64,000 nucleotides of DNA from Halorubrum sp. JWXQ-INN 858 (GCF_009806985.1 NZ_WUAX01000016.1:1-64000), one strand, 5' to 3'; positions 43,815 through 52,950 are shown, counted from the first letter of the stretch. Translations and numbers: made by a program. Notes: generated by a model from the sequence alone, not told the origin.

Positions 43815-44780
43815 ATGGAAGTCGCCATCATCGGCGGTGCCGGAACCGTCGGCAGTACGACGGCGTACACCCTCGCGGTCGAACGACCGGACCTCGATCT
43901 CACGCTCGTCGACGTCGACGAGGACGCGGCGACGGGCCACGCCATCGACGTCCGGCACGGCCGGGCGCTCACCCAGCTCCCGCAGTTCGGTCGGGACGGG
44001 CCGACGGGGTCCGTCGGGTCCGGACCGTCCGCGGCCGACGCGATCGCGGACGCGGACCTCGCGGTCGTGGCCGCGAGCGTCCCCCGGCCGGACGACTCCG
44101 CGAAGCGCGGCGGTCGGGCCGCGTTCCTGGACCGGAACCTCGAACTCGCCGGCGAGGTCGCGGCGCTGCTGCGCGAGCACGACCCGATCCCGGTCGTCGT
44201 GGTCAGCAACCCGGTCGATCGGATCGCGTACCGTATCTGGCGCGAGACGGGGTGGGACCGGTCGTACGTGATCGGCTACTCGCTGTCCGAGACCGCGCGG
44301 ACGGCCGACCGGATCGCCCGCCTCCGGGACGTCCCACCGAGTTCGGTGTACTGCCCGGTCGCGGGCGAACACGGGGAACACGTTCTCCCGCTGTTCTCGC
44401 GGCTGACGATCGACGACGAGCCGGCGACGCTGACGGCGAGCGAACGCGAAACCGTCGTGGACTACATCAGGGACGTCCCCTACGACGTGATCGCGTTACG
44501 CGGGGCCGAGGAGACCTCGCGATGGGTCACCGGACAGGGCGTCGCCCGGCTCGTCCGCGCGGTCCTCGACGGCGGGATCGAGGGCGACGGAACCCTCTGC
44601 GTGTCGACCCCGCTCGAGGGCGAGTACGGCCTCGAGGACGTCTGTCTCAGCGTCCCGGTCGAGATCGGACGCGACGGGATCGACCGCGTCGTGGAGTGGG
44701 ACCTCCCGGACACGGAGCGGGAGGGGCTCCGCGCGGCCGCCGAGGCGATCCGCGCCGACGTGGCGGGCGGCGCGGACTGA
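43815..44780 (+). CDS. malate/lactate dehydrogenase family protein
   Basis: NAD-dependent 2-hydroxyacid dehydrogenase fold, 321 residues. The dinucleotide motif is IIGGAGTVGSTTAY, the substrate-loop arginines are in VPRPDDSAKRGGR, and VVSNPVDRIAY and the catalytic His in VAGEHGEHVLP are present. The usual LDxxR helix reads LSETAR here, with Glu in place of the Asp that orients the His. Substrate may therefore differ from malate or lactate. A ccttaagc box about 30 bp upstream gives it a promoter. It converges on the MFS gene. Confidence 0.82.
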   Translation: MEVAIIGGAGTVGSTTAYTLAVERPDLDLTLVDVDEDAATGHAIDVRHGRALTQLPQFGRDGPTGSVGSGPSAADAIADADLAVVAASVPRPDDSAKRGGRAAFLDRNLELAGEVAALLREHDPIPVVVVSNPVDRIAYRIWRETGWDRSYVIGYSLSETARTADRIARLRDVPPSSVYCPVAGEHGEHVLPLFSRLTIDDEPATLTASERETVVDYIRDVPYDVIALRGAEETSRWVTGQGVARLVRAVLDGGIEGDGTLCVSTPLEGEYGLEDVCLSVPVEIGRDGIDRVVEWDLPDTEREGLRAAAEAIRADVAGGAD

Positions 44781-44831
44781 TCGACGTGCGGATCAACCGA
44801 GAGAGATCTCAGATGGCCGCCGATCGCCGGT

Positions 44832-46004
44832 TTAGTACCCGAGATCGAAGGCGGCGTTGACGACCAGCGCACAGAGGACGGCGACCAACAGCGCGACGAG
44901 GACCCAGAACGCCGCGGCCCAGCCGGCGGCGTCGGCGAGGAGCCCGACGACGACCGACCCGAGCGAGCTGATCACGAGGTACACCGTCCTGACGACGCCG
45001 AAGCCGACCCCCTGTTCCCGCTCGGAGAGCTCGTCCATGAACCGCGGCTCGACGGTCACCGCCATGCCGAGCCCGATCCCGATCGAGACGACCGCCACGC
45101 CGATGCCGACGATCCCCGGGGCGACGACGAAAAGCGCCATCCCGAGGGCGCTCGTTCCGAGGCTGACCGCGATCGCGAGGTCCCGACCGTACCCGTCGGA
45201 GAGCCAGCCGAGGGCGGGCTTGACGACCGCCTGCACCACGAAGTACGACGAGAAGAGGACCCCGGCCGTCGTCGACGACAGCCCGTGGTGTTCGATGAGG
45301 AACGTCGGGAGGAACGACGCGGTCCCCTGCCAGACGAACGCGCCGACCGACGCGATCACGGCCGTGAACAGGATCGGCGGGCGCGAGAGCAGCTCGACGA
45401 CGGGGCCGGCCTGGAACCGCTCCCGCATCGGCTGATCGGGGCGTTGGGGCTCCGTGGAGCGGACGGCGAGGGCGAACAGAACGAACGCCGGGACGGCGAC
45501 CGCGGTACCGATCGCGACCGCCGGCCGCCAGCCGTACCGGACGCCGATCCACGCCGCGGCGATCGGCGCGAGCAGCCCGCCCGCCGGTGCGCCGATCGTG
45601 TGGACGCCGATCGCGGTCCCGATGTTGTCGTACGTGCGCGACAGCAGCGCGGTGGCCGTACTGTAGTGGAAGCCGGCGAACGCGCCGAGGAGGACCACGC
45701 AGACGACGAAGACGGCGTATCCGGGCGAGATCGCGACGAGGAAGCTCATCACGCCGGTCCCGCCCACCGCGAGGAGGACGATCGCGCGTTCCCCGTACCG
45801 GTCGCCGAGGACACCGCTGGGGAACTGTGCGAGCGCGTACGACAGCCACATTCCGGTCAACGCGACCCCGATCACCGTGTTGGAGATGGCGAAGTCCGCC
45901 CGGATCTGCGGGACGACCGGGCTCACGGCCAATCGACCGACCATCGTGGCGAAGAACGCGAACGTACAGAGCGCGAGGACGGTGTGTCTGTAACGCCAGT
46001 GCAT
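44832..46004 (-). CDS. MFS transporter
   Basis: Major facilitator of 390 residues with about twelve transmembrane helices in two halves. The loop between helices 2 and 3 carries the family motif variant GVLGDRYGERAIVL, and the second half has a matching GWLSDGYGRDLAIA. The start is MHWRYRHTVLALCTFAFFAT at 46004; upstream residues of the longer frame are non-homologous. It may import a sugar acid or organic acid for the neighbouring catabolic genes. The universal stress gene lies 17 bp upstream on the same strand. Confidence 0.88.
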   Translation of the reverse strand: MHWRYRHTVLALCTFAFFATMVGRLAVSPVVPQIRADFAISNTVIGVALTGMWLSYALAQFPSGVLGDRYGERAIVLLAVGGTGVMSFLVAISPGYAVFVVCVVLLGAFAGFHYSTATALLSRTYDNIGTAIGVHTIGAPAGGLLAPIAAAWIGVRYGWRPAVAIGTAVAVPAFVLFALAVRSTEPQRPDQPMRERFQAGPVVELLSRPPILFTAVIASVGAFVWQGTASFLPTFLIEHHGLSSTTAGVLFSSYFVVQAVVKPALGWLSDGYGRDLAIAVSLGTSALGMALFVVAPGIVGIGVAVVSIGIGLGMAVTVEPRFMDELSEREQGVGFGVVRTVYLVISSLGSVVVGLLADAAGWAAAFWVLVALLVAVLCALVVNAAFDLGY

Positions 46005-46021
46005 TCGGTCCGGGCGACGTC

Positions 46022-46453
46022 TCACTCGGTCCGCGCGACCATCACGGGACGATCGGCCTCGAGGAGCACCGTCTGGGCGACGCTGCCGAACAACGCCTTC
46101 CCGACGGGGCTCCGCTTCCGACCGCCGAGCACCACGAGGTCGGCGTCGAACTCGTCGGCCGCCGCGAGGATCTCCTCCGCGACGTCGCCGTGCCGTCGAA
46201 CGGCCGACGTGTCGATCCCGGCGGCGTGAAGCGCGTCGCGCACGGCGACGACCGTGTCCGGGAACGCCTCGGGGTCGAAGACGTCGTCGGAGTCGACCGT
46301 TCCGCTCTCGGCCCCGGTGACCTCGAACGACTCGAAGACGTTGATGACCGTCGCTTCGACGTCCGCTCCGGCGTCGTGGATCTCGGTGACCGTCGCGGCG
46401 AGCTTCTCCGGCTCCTCCATCTCCGTGTCGGCGGCGACTAACACGTGATACAT
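46022..46453 (-). CDS. universal stress protein (UspA family)
   Basis: UspA-fold protein of 143 residues. It starts MYHVLVAADTEMEEPEKL and ends with the ATP-binding-type motif VLGGRKRSPVGKALFGSVAQ (G-x2-G-x9-G-S). It is probably a cytoplasmic nucleotide-binding stress or regulatory factor. The gene is 17 bp upstream of the MFS gene, so the two are likely co-transcribed, as small Usp proteins often are with transporters in haloarchaea. Confidence 0.9.
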   Translation of the reverse strand: MYHVLVAADTEMEEPEKLAATVTEIHDAGADVEATVINVFESFEVTGAESGTVDSDDVFDPEAFPDTVVAVRDALHAAGIDTSAVRRHGDVAEEILAAADEFDADLVVLGGRKRSPVGKALFGSVAQTVLLEADRPVMVARTE

Positions 46454-46501
46454 ACCCGGTGATCCTCCGCATGCCTACTTTAATCTGTGTGTCCGATGGG
46501 C

Positions 46502-46631
46502 GGCCCTTCGGCGACCGTCCGACGAGCGCCCCTTCGGCGACCGCCCAACGAGCGCCCCTTCGGCGACCGCCCAACGAGCGCCCCTTCGGCGACCGCCCAA
46601 CGAGCGCCCCTTCGGCGACCGTTCAACGGAA
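46502..46631. repeat. five 26-bp tandem units
   Basis: Consecutive 26-bp units begin at 46502, 46528, 46554, 46580 and 46606, with core gccccttcggcgaccgccca. The three middle copies are identical; the outer ones are diverged. They lie in the divergent region between the universal stress gene (start 46453) and the glutaredoxin-peroxiredoxin gene (start 46732). Confidence 0.92.
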
Positions 46632-46731
46632 GCCCGACGACCGGACACGGGAGATCAACACCTCCGCAAGGCCGAACCGCCGGTCGCCGCCACGGGGAGG
46701 CTTTTGGTGACGGGAGTTCAACGGACACGCG

Positions 46732-47541
46732 ATGACGGACCAACCAGCAGCCGAGGGCGACGGGTCGGAACCGCTGACGCTGTACAGGCTCCACGGCTGT
46801 CCGTTCTGTGAGCGGGTCGTCGGCTGGCTCGACGACCACGACGTGTCGTACCGCTCCCGGTTCGTCGCGGGCGAACACAGCAGACGGAACGAGGTCGCCC
46901 GGCTGGCGGGGACGCGGTCGGTCCCGGTGTTGATCGACCCGAACACCGGCGTGACGATGCCTGAAAGCGCCGCGATCCTCGAATACCTCGCGAAGACGTA
47001 CGGCGACGGCGATTCGGTACCCGACCTCACGACGCTCGAGGTCGTCGAGTTTCCCGCGTCGACACACCCGACCGTCGGGGAGCCCGCCCCCGACTTCACG
47101 CGTCCGCTCGTGACCGCCGAGTCGTGGGGGGACGCCTCGCTCTCGTCGATCGCGTCCGCGGCCGGCGGGGCGCTGCTCGTGTTCTACCCGCTGAACTGGG
47201 GCGGGAAGTCGATGTACTGGTGGAAGGAGATCGCCGGGCGCGGGTGGGGCGACGACGCCGACGTCGACGTCGTCGGGATCGGGGTGTCACAGCCGTTCGA
47301 TCACCAGCGGTTCATCGAGGCCCGCGACCTGCCGTATCCGCTGTTCTCCGACCCGTCGAACGGGGTCGCGGCCGCCTACGACGTCGTCCACGACCTGGAC
47401 GGAATGGCGGGGGTCGCGGAGCCGCGGCCCGCGGTGTTCCTCGTCGACGCGGACCTGACGGTCGAGTACGCGTGGGTCGCCGACGAGTGGCCGGAGACGC
47501 CGCCGTACGACGATATCGAGGGGGCGATCCGGGACCGCTGA
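46732..47541 (+). CDS. glutaredoxin-like / peroxiredoxin-like fusion lacking a peroxidatic Cys
   Basis: Fusion protein of 269 residues. The N-terminal thioredoxin-fold domain (about 15-90) has the glutaredoxin active site HGCPFCERV and the cis-Pro in RSVPVLI. The C-terminal AhpC/TSA-like domain (about 105-265) starts VGEPAPDFTRPL and has the strand LLVFYPLNWGG. At the place of the peroxidatic Cys (typically after FYP..FTP) the sequence is GGKSMYWW, with no Cys in the whole domain. It is therefore unlikely to be a normal peroxidase and may be a carrier, chaperone or structural partner for the Grx domain. It is transcribed alone. Confidence 0.85.
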   Translation: MTDQPAAEGDGSEPLTLYRLHGCPFCERVVGWLDDHDVSYRSRFVAGEHSRRNEVARLAGTRSVPVLIDPNTGVTMPESAAILEYLAKTYGDGDSVPDLTTLEVVEFPASTHPTVGEPAPDFTRPLVTAESWGDASLSSIASAAGGALLVFYPLNWGGKSMYWWKEIAGRGWGDDADVDVVGIGVSQPFDHQRFIEARDLPYPLFSDPSNGVAAAYDVVHDLDGMAGVAEPRPAVFLVDADLTVEYAWVADEWPETPPYDDIEGAIRDR

Positions 47542-47593
47542 GGCCGTACCCGAACCATGGAGACCCGCCACGGAGCCGCTCGATCGATCGGGA

Positions 47594-48481
47594 TCAGCCG
47601 CCGAGCGTGACCGTGACCGCGCCGAGAACGACGACGAGGACCGCGAAGAGGAGCCGACCCGTGACCCGTTCCGACTCGCGGAGGAACACCGCCGAGACGG
47701 CGAGCACGATCAGGGGGCTCGTCTGCATGATCGGCACGACGATACCGACGCGGGACACCGAGAGCCCGGCGTAGTACGTGAGCAGGAACCCCGTGCTCAT
47801 GACGCCGGCGAGGACGTACCACCGGAGCTCCGACGACGGGATCGAGCCCGGTTCCGGGAGCGACCGCGTGACCGCGAGGTAGCCGGTGAAGACCGCCATC
47901 GCGGCCCCGGTCTTGATCGCGAGCCCGAGGAACACGCTCGTCCCCTCCCGCAGGCCGATCGTCGCGAATATCGGTTCGAGCGCGAACAGCACCGCCGCGA
48001 CGAGCGGCAGCGCGAGACCGATCCACGGCGTGTCCTCGCCACCGACCCCCGAGCGGCTCCCGTCCCACGTGATCAGCGCGATCCCCGCGACGATGAGGAA
48101 GACCCCCGCGAACTGCTCGGCGGTGACGACTTCGCCGAGGAAGACGACCGCGAGGACCGTCGCGTGAAGCGGCATCGAGGCCTTGATCGGCTCCGCGCGG
48201 CTCGCCCCGATGCGTTTGATGCCGCTATAAAACAGGATCCGACCAAGCATGGTCCCGACGATCCCGGCCGCCGCGAACGCCGCGACCGCCCGGGGCGTGA
48301 TCGTCGGGTCCGGATCGAACACGAGCGCGAGCGGGGCGAGAACGGCGAGGTTGACCCCCATCACGACCAGCAGGACGTCGGCCGAGCTCCCGCGGCGCGT
48401 GGCGACGCGGATCGTCAGTGCCTGTCCTGCGAGGAACACCGCCGCCCCGACCGCGAACGCGACGCCGAGCCATGAGACCAT
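47594..48481 (-). CDS. EamA/DMT family transporter
   Basis: Drug/metabolite transporter of 295 residues with about ten hydrophobic helices arranged as two EamA repeats (first about 5-140, second about 155-290). The conserved repeat ends are EVVTAEQFAGVFLIVAGI and RESERVTGRLLFAVLVVV. Homologues export or import small organic molecules. It is oriented with the downstream aldolase and VOC genes and converges on the Grx-Prx fusion. Confidence 0.86.
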   Translation of the reverse strand: MVSWLGVAFAVGAAVFLAGQALTIRVATRRGSSADVLLVVMGVNLAVLAPLALVFDPDPTITPRAVAAFAAAGIVGTMLGRILFYSGIKRIGASRAEPIKASMPLHATVLAVVFLGEVVTAEQFAGVFLIVAGIALITWDGSRSGVGGEDTPWIGLALPLVAAVLFALEPIFATIGLREGTSVFLGLAIKTGAAMAVFTGYLAVTRSLPEPGSIPSSELRWYVLAGVMSTGFLLTYYAGLSVSRVGIVVPIMQTSPLIVLAVSAVFLRESERVTGRLLFAVLVVVLGAVTVTLGG

Positions 48482-48564
48482 GCGTTCTCGTTCCGTCCGC
48501 CGCGGACCCGCTTAGCTGTTTTGGCACGCGGCAGTTCGGTCGCTGTGGAGACGCGGCCGTCCGG

Positions 48565-48600
48565 CGAGGACGGCCCGTTCGGCAAGGACGGCCCGTTCGG
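48565..48600. repeat. 18-bp duplication just past the aldolase stop codon
   Basis: Units 48565-48582 and 48583-48600 share aggacggcccgttcgg. The array ends five bases from the TAG (48606-48608, minus strand) of the HpcH/HpaI aldolase gene. Confidence 0.8.
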
Positions 48601-48605
48601 GCTGG

Positions 48606-49388
48606 CTAGCCGTCGAACCGGTCGATCGCCTCGTGATACTCGTCGAGCGCGTGATCGTGCCGCTCCATCAGGTAGGAGGTGTCCTTGCCGATGATCTGCC
48701 AGTCGAACCCCTGTTCGACGCGCGGGGGTGCGTCCGCCGGCTGGACGGTCAACGTGCCGACCGGGATCCCCGCGTCGTGGGCGGCGTCGATCACGCGGTC
48801 CATCGCGGCGACGAACTCGGGGTGATCCCACTCGCCGAACACCCCGAGCGCGCCGGAGAGGTCGGCGGGGCCGGCGAACAGCGCGTCGATCCCGTCGACG
48901 TCGGCGATGGCCTCGACGTTCGAGAGCCCCTCCAGCGTCTCGATCTGGGCGATCGTGACGAACGTCTCGTCGGCGTTCGCCACGTACGACCGGAACTCCG
49001 AGCCGTATCCGGCGGCCCGTCCCGACGCGATCCCCCGCGATCCCTCGGGCGGGTAGCGGAGCGAGTCGACGAGCGACTCGGCCTCCGCGACCGTGTCGAT
49101 CATCGGCACCATCACGCCGGAGACCCCGACGTCGAGCACGCGCTTGAGGTACACCGGGTCGTTCCACGGGACCCGGATGACGGTCCCCGTGTCGCCGGGC
49201 GTCGCCTCGACCGCGCGGTGCATGTTCTCGACCGTCTCGAGCGACGTCGTCGTGTGTTCGGTGTCGATGAGAACGAAGTCGAACGGCCGCGTCGCGCTCA
49301 CCTCCGCGACGGTCGGGTTCCCCACCGACACCCACGTCGCGGAGAGGTGTCGTTTCCGCTCGAACGCCGCCTTCAGGTCCTCGCTCAT
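48606..49388 (-). CDS. HpcH/HpaI family class II aldolase
   Basis: Metal-dependent aldolase of 260 residues in the HpcH/HpaI/KDR-aldolase family, which cleaves 2-keto-3-deoxy (or 4-hydroxy-2-keto) acids to pyruvate plus an aldehyde. The segments FVLIDTEHTTTSLETV (conserved Asp and His), VSGVMVPMIDTVAEAE, IAQIETLEGLSNVEAI (metal Glu) and IDALFAGPADLSGALG (metal Asp) are clear. It probably serves the surrounding sugar-acid pathway. The exact chain length and stereochemistry cannot be predicted. Confidence 0.9.
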   Translation of the reverse strand: MSEDLKAAFERKRHLSATWVSVGNPTVAEVSATRPFDFVLIDTEHTTTSLETVENMHRAVEATPGDTGTVIRVPWNDPVYLKRVLDVGVSGVMVPMIDTVAEAESLVDSLRYPPEGSRGIASGRAAGYGSEFRSYVANADETFVTIAQIETLEGLSNVEAIADVDGIDALFAGPADLSGALGVFGEWDHPEFVAAMDRVIDAAHDAGIPVGTLTVQPADAPPRVEQGFDWQIIGKDTSYLMERHDHALDEYHEAIDRFDG

Positions 49389-49506
49389 CGCTCCCTCACG
49401 TCGCCCGGGCGTCCGCCGGAGCGTCCGTCCCCGTTCGTGTGTGTCACGGTCATTCGTCGGAACCGTCGGGGATGACGTATAAAGGTCTTTGCGTGACGAC
49501 GACGCG

Positions 49507-49884
49507 CTACTCGCTCACCTCCTCGATGAGCTCGACCACGTACCCCTCGGGGTCGGTGACGAACGCGATGCGAACGCCCTTCTCCTCGAGCAGCTTCGGG
49601 CCCCGGACCAGCTCGCTGCCGAACTCCGCGCCGAGGGTGTCGATCGTCGCCTCGATGTCCGCCACCGCGATCGCGACGTGGTCGAAGCCCGTCGGGTCGT
49701 CGTCCTCCTCGCCTTCGACGAACTTGAGCTGGATCTCGGCGTCGCTCTCCCCGGCGAAAAAGCGGTTCGTCGCGCCGTCGCCGCCGACGAACTCCCGCGT
49801 GCGTTCGAGCCCCAGCCCCTCGGTGTAGAACTCGTCCATCGCTTCGACGTCGTCGACCCACATCGCGGAGTGTAACACGTCCAT
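49507..49884 (-). CDS. VOC (glyoxalase/bleomycin-resistance) family protein
   Basis: Vicinal oxygen chelate protein of 125 residues with two beta-alpha-beta-beta-beta repeats. The metal-type residues His (VLHSAMWVDD), Glu (IQLKFVEGE), His (GFDHVAIAV) and Glu (YVVELIEEV) occur at the spacings of lactoylglutathione lyase-like proteins. It may act as a glyoxalase, an isomerase or an epimerase for the carbonyl products of the region. A tttatcg box lies about 30 bp before the ATG at 49884. Confidence 0.85.
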   Translation of the reverse strand: MDVLHSAMWVDDVEAMDEFYTEGLGLERTREFVGGDGATNRFFAGESDAEIQLKFVEGEEDDDPTGFDHVAIAVADIEATIDTLGAEFGSELVRGPKLLEEKGVRIAFVTDPEGYVVELIEEVSE

Positions 49885-50073
49885 ACCCGTCGGTGAGCGG
49901 CGACCGATAAATACGTTGTCCAATCGTCGATCCCCCTCCCGCGTCGTCGTCGGCTCGGTTCACGGGTGATCGGGGTGACGCCCCGTGCGTCGGTCGCGTC
50001 GACCGTCGCCTCCCCCGTGACGACCACCACCTGAAGCCGTGACCATCAGAACCTTCGTATACTCCGTCCGTGT

Positions 50074-51537
50074 ATGTCTACCAAGCCGATGGATGCACAC
50101 AGCAACTACGTCGACGGCGACTGGACGCAGTCGGAGAGCGGCGAGACGTTCGAGGTTCGAAACCCGGCGGACGAAACGGAAGTGGTCGGGACCTACCAGG
50201 CGTCGACGCGCTCCGACGCCGAGCGCGCAGTCGAGGCGGCGGTCGGGACGCAGGACGCGTGGGCGGGGACCCCCGCTCCGGAGCGTGGGGGGTTCCTCAG
50301 GGCCACCGCCGAACGGCTGGATGAGCGGAAGGAGGAGGTAACCGAACTGCTCGTCCGCGAGGAGGGAAAGACCCTGAGCGAGGCCGGCGGCGAGGTGGGC
50401 CGGGCGATCGACGTCTTCCACTACTACGCCGAAAAGGCGCGCGACCTTGGCGGGACGGCGAAGGCGTCGAGCGCCCCGGACCGGACCCTGGGAACGCGGC
50501 GGGAGCCGCTCGGGACGGTCGGGCTCATCACCCCTTGGAACTACCCGATCGCGATCCCGGCGTGGAAGCTGGCTCCCGCGATCGCGGCCGGCAATACCGC
50601 CGTGATCAAGCCGGCCTCGGCCGCGCCCGGGATGACGCGGGTCCTCTTCGAGTGCTTCGACGAGGCAGGGCTTCCGGCCGGCGTGGCGAACTACGTGACC
50701 GGCTCGGGGAGTACCATCGGGTCGGTCGTCGGCGAGCATCCCGACATCGACGCCGTCTCCTTCACGGGAAGCACCGCCGTGGGAACGTCGGTCGCCCAGG
50801 CCGCCTCCGAGGACCTCAAACGCGTCCAGTGTGAGATGGGCGGCAAGAACCCCACGGTCGTAACCGAGAGCGCCGACGTCGACGAGGCCGTCGAGATCGT
50901 GGGCGTCGGCGCGTTCGGCACCACCGGTCAATCCTGTACCGCCTGTTCCCGCGCGATCGTCCACGAGGACGTTCACGACGAGTTCGTCGACGCGATGGTC
51001 GACTACGCCGAATCGCTCGACGTCGGTCCCGGCCTCGAGGACCCCGATATGGGACCGCAGGTCAGTCGGAGCGAGCTCGACTCGACGCTGGAGTACGTCG
51101 ACGTCGCACACGAGGACGGCGGCACCTTAGAGACCGGTGGGAACCGGCTGACCGGGGAGTCGTACGAGGATGGCTTCTTCGTGGAACCGACCGTTCTTTC
51201 GGGCATCGAGAGCGACATGCGGATCGCCCAGGAAGAGGTGTTCGGACCGCTCCTCTCCGTAATTCGGGTCGACTCGTTCGACGAGGCGATGGCCGTGGCG
51301 AACGACGTCGAGTTCGGCCTCTCCGCGAGCATCGTCACCCGAGACCTGGGCGAGGCGAACCGGTTCATCGACGGCATCGAGGCGGGCGTCGTGAAGGTCA
51401 ACGAGAAGACCACCGGCGTCGAGTTACACGCCCCCTTCGGCGGGTACAAGAACTCCTCGACGAACACGTATCGCGAACAGGGCGACGCCGGGATCGATTT
51501 CTTCACGTCCACGAAGACCGTGTACACGAACTACTGA
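50074..51537 (+). CDS. aldehyde dehydrogenase, likely 2-oxoglutarate-semialdehyde type
   Basis: NAD(P)-dependent aldehyde dehydrogenase of 487 residues. Catalytic residues are Asn156 (TPWNYPIAIPAWK), Glu254 (CEMGGKNP) and Cys288 (FGTTGQSCTA). In the same gene neighbourhood as a DapA-type lyase, it most probably oxidises 2,5-dioxopentanoate (2-oxoglutarate semialdehyde) to 2-oxoglutarate, though lactaldehyde or glycolaldehyde are alternatives. A cttcgtatac box near 50053-50062 would place a leaderless start at the second ATG (50089, MDAHSNYVDGDW); the first ATG is given here as the longest option. It shows more A/T at third positions than its neighbours. Confidence 0.88.
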   Translation: MSTKPMDAHSNYVDGDWTQSESGETFEVRNPADETEVVGTYQASTRSDAERAVEAAVGTQDAWAGTPAPERGGFLRATAERLDERKEEVTELLVREEGKTLSEAGGEVGRAIDVFHYYAEKARDLGGTAKASSAPDRTLGTRREPLGTVGLITPWNYPIAIPAWKLAPAIAAGNTAVIKPASAAPGMTRVLFECFDEAGLPAGVANYVTGSGSTIGSVVGEHPDIDAVSFTGSTAVGTSVAQAASEDLKRVQCEMGGKNPTVVTESADVDEAVEIVGVGAFGTTGQSCTACSRAIVHEDVHDEFVDAMVDYAESLDVGPGLEDPDMGPQVSRSELDSTLEYVDVAHEDGGTLETGGNRLTGESYEDGFFVEPTVLSGIESDMRIAQEEVFGPLLSVIRVDSFDEAMAVANDVEFGLSASIVTRDLGEANRFIDGIEAGVVKVNEKTTGVELHAPFGGYKNSSTNTYREQGDAGIDFFTSTKTVYTNY

Positions 51538-51602
51538 TCGACGACCGAGGGGCCGAGGTTTCCCCTGCCGCCCGTTCCACGTCGCCGTTTTGACTCGTCA
51601 GC

Positions 51603-51659
51603 GCCCGTGCCGTTCACCGCTCGTGCCACTCACCGCCCGTCCCACTCACCGCCCGTCCC
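51603..51659. repeat. 16-bp tandem units after the aldehyde dehydrogenase gene
   Basis: Three and a half 16-bp units (51603-51618, 51619-51634, 51635-51650, 51651-51659) share the form gcycgtsccactcacc. They lie 65 bp downstream of the aldehyde dehydrogenase stop and about 70 bp before the next gene's start. Confidence 0.82.
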
Positions 51660-51728
51660 GGGTTTCGGGAGCCTTCCGACCGATCGGACCCGCGGGATTT
51701 ATGGTCGCTGCCGGGCCTTGCTTCCGTA

Positions 51729-52673
51729 ATGACGCTAACTGACGAGGCCATCAGGGACCGGCTCCGTGGCGTGGCCGTCGGCCTGCTGACGCCGTTCGAC
51801 GACGACCTCGGGATCGTCCACGACGACCTCGCGGAGAACGCGACCGCGCTGTACGAACGAGGGGCTCGAACGTACCTCGCCACCGCCAACATCAGCGAGT
51901 ACCACTCGCTGTCCCAGCAGGAGCGCGTCGACGTCGCCCGGACGGCGGTCGAAGCGCTCCCCGCGGACGCGTGCGTCCTCGCCGGAGTCGGCGGGAGCAC
52001 GGCCGACGCTCGGGACCTCGTGCGGGAGTACGCCGCGATCGGCGTCGACGCGATGATGGTGATGCCGCCGGACCACACGTACCTCCACGAACGAGGCCTG
52101 CTGGAGTACTACCGAAAGCTCGGCGACGCCAGCGACCGGCCGCTCGTCCCGTACGTCCGTGGCTTCGATCCCTCGGTGTCGTACCTCGAGGCGCTCACGG
52201 AGCTCGACGACGTCGTCGGCGTCAAGTACGCCCTGACGGACACCGTCAAACTCGGGCAGGGAGTCGCGGCCGGGGCCGACGACGTCGTCTGGGTCAACGG
52301 CCTCGCCGAACCGTACGCGCCCGCCTACTGGGCCGAGGGCGCGGAAGGGTTCTCCGCGGGGGTCAGCAACTTCCGCCCGGAGGTCGGGCTCGCGCTGTTC
52401 GACGCGCTGTCCGAGGGGGAGTGGGAGCGCGCGCGAGCGCTTCGAGAGGCCTGCATGCCGTTCCAGACCCTCCGCGGGGGGACCGGCCACGGGAACGAGC
52501 TGCCGGGCGCGGTCAGCGTGCCGGTCGTGAAGGCGGGGTTGGAGTTCGCCGGGCTCAACGGCGGCTCCGTCCGCGAGCCGATCCGACCGCTACCGGCGGA
52601 GATCCGACAGGAAGCGCGGCGACGCTACGAACGCCTCGACGAGGAGATCGGGCGATTGGTCGACGACGCGTGA
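51729..52673 (+). CDS. DapA/NAL superfamily lyase (2-keto-3-deoxy-acid dehydratase or aldolase)
   Basis: Class I Schiff-base lyase of the dihydrodipicolinate synthase superfamily, 314 residues. The Schiff-base Lys is about 166 (VVGVKYALTD), the catalytic Tyr about 142 (VPYVRGFDP). The end of the barrel (GAEGFSAGVSNFRPE) and the C-terminal segment SVREPIRPL resemble 5-dehydro-4-deoxyglucarate / 2-keto-3-deoxy-acid dehydratases. Next to an aldehyde dehydrogenase this suggests conversion of a 2-keto-3-deoxy acid to 2-oxoglutarate semialdehyde, with 2-keto-3-deoxygluconate aldolase as the alternative. A gatttatgg box is about 30 bp upstream. Confidence 0.88.
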   Translation: MTLTDEAIRDRLRGVAVGLLTPFDDDLGIVHDDLAENATALYERGARTYLATANISEYHSLSQQERVDVARTAVEALPADACVLAGVGGSTADARDLVREYAAIGVDAMMVMPPDHTYLHERGLLEYYRKLGDASDRPLVPYVRGFDPSVSYLEALTELDDVVGVKYALTDTVKLGQGVAAGADDVVWVNGLAEPYAPAYWAEGAEGFSAGVSNFRPEVGLALFDALSEGEWERARALREACMPFQTLRGGTGHGNELPGAVSVPVVKAGLEFAGLNGGSVREPIRPLPAEIRQEARRRYERLDEEIGRLVDDA

Positions 52674-52842
52674 CCACCTGCGGCGGGTAGCACAGGGAGC
52701 AGGCGGGTGATGGGTGGTGAGCGATGGATCGGTCGAGCACGGGTCCGCGGGATACGGGACACAATAGGTGGACGGCGGAGGGACTAACGGTCGATGAGCG
52801 ACGACGCGTTCCGCTCTGCCGAACGGCCGCCCACGAATATAC

Positions 52843-52862
52843 TTACGTTCGTATGAATGTAA
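52843..52862. promoter_or_regulatory. 20-bp near-palindrome (ttacgttc-gtat-gaatgtaa)
   Basis: Two eight-base arms match at seven positions around a four-base centre. It sits in a convergent 299-bp spacer (52674-52972), beside TATA-like aatatac. A related acttacgatcgtt occurs at about 52919-52931. It looks like a protein-binding operator. A 39-codon frame starting at 52873 (MIPVRPRRNGRMGEQLL) follows, but I do not regard it as a supported gene. Confidence 0.5.
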
Positions 52863-52950
52863 CGTAGCTCCGATGATACCGGTGCGGCCGCGACGAAACG
52901 GGCGGATGGGCGAACAGTTACTTACGATCGTTCACGAAGATACGGCAAGT

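Noticed and set aside
46502-46631. Possible CRISPR array of 26-bp repeats
   Set aside because: Units are directly contiguous without spacers, so it is a plain tandem repeat.
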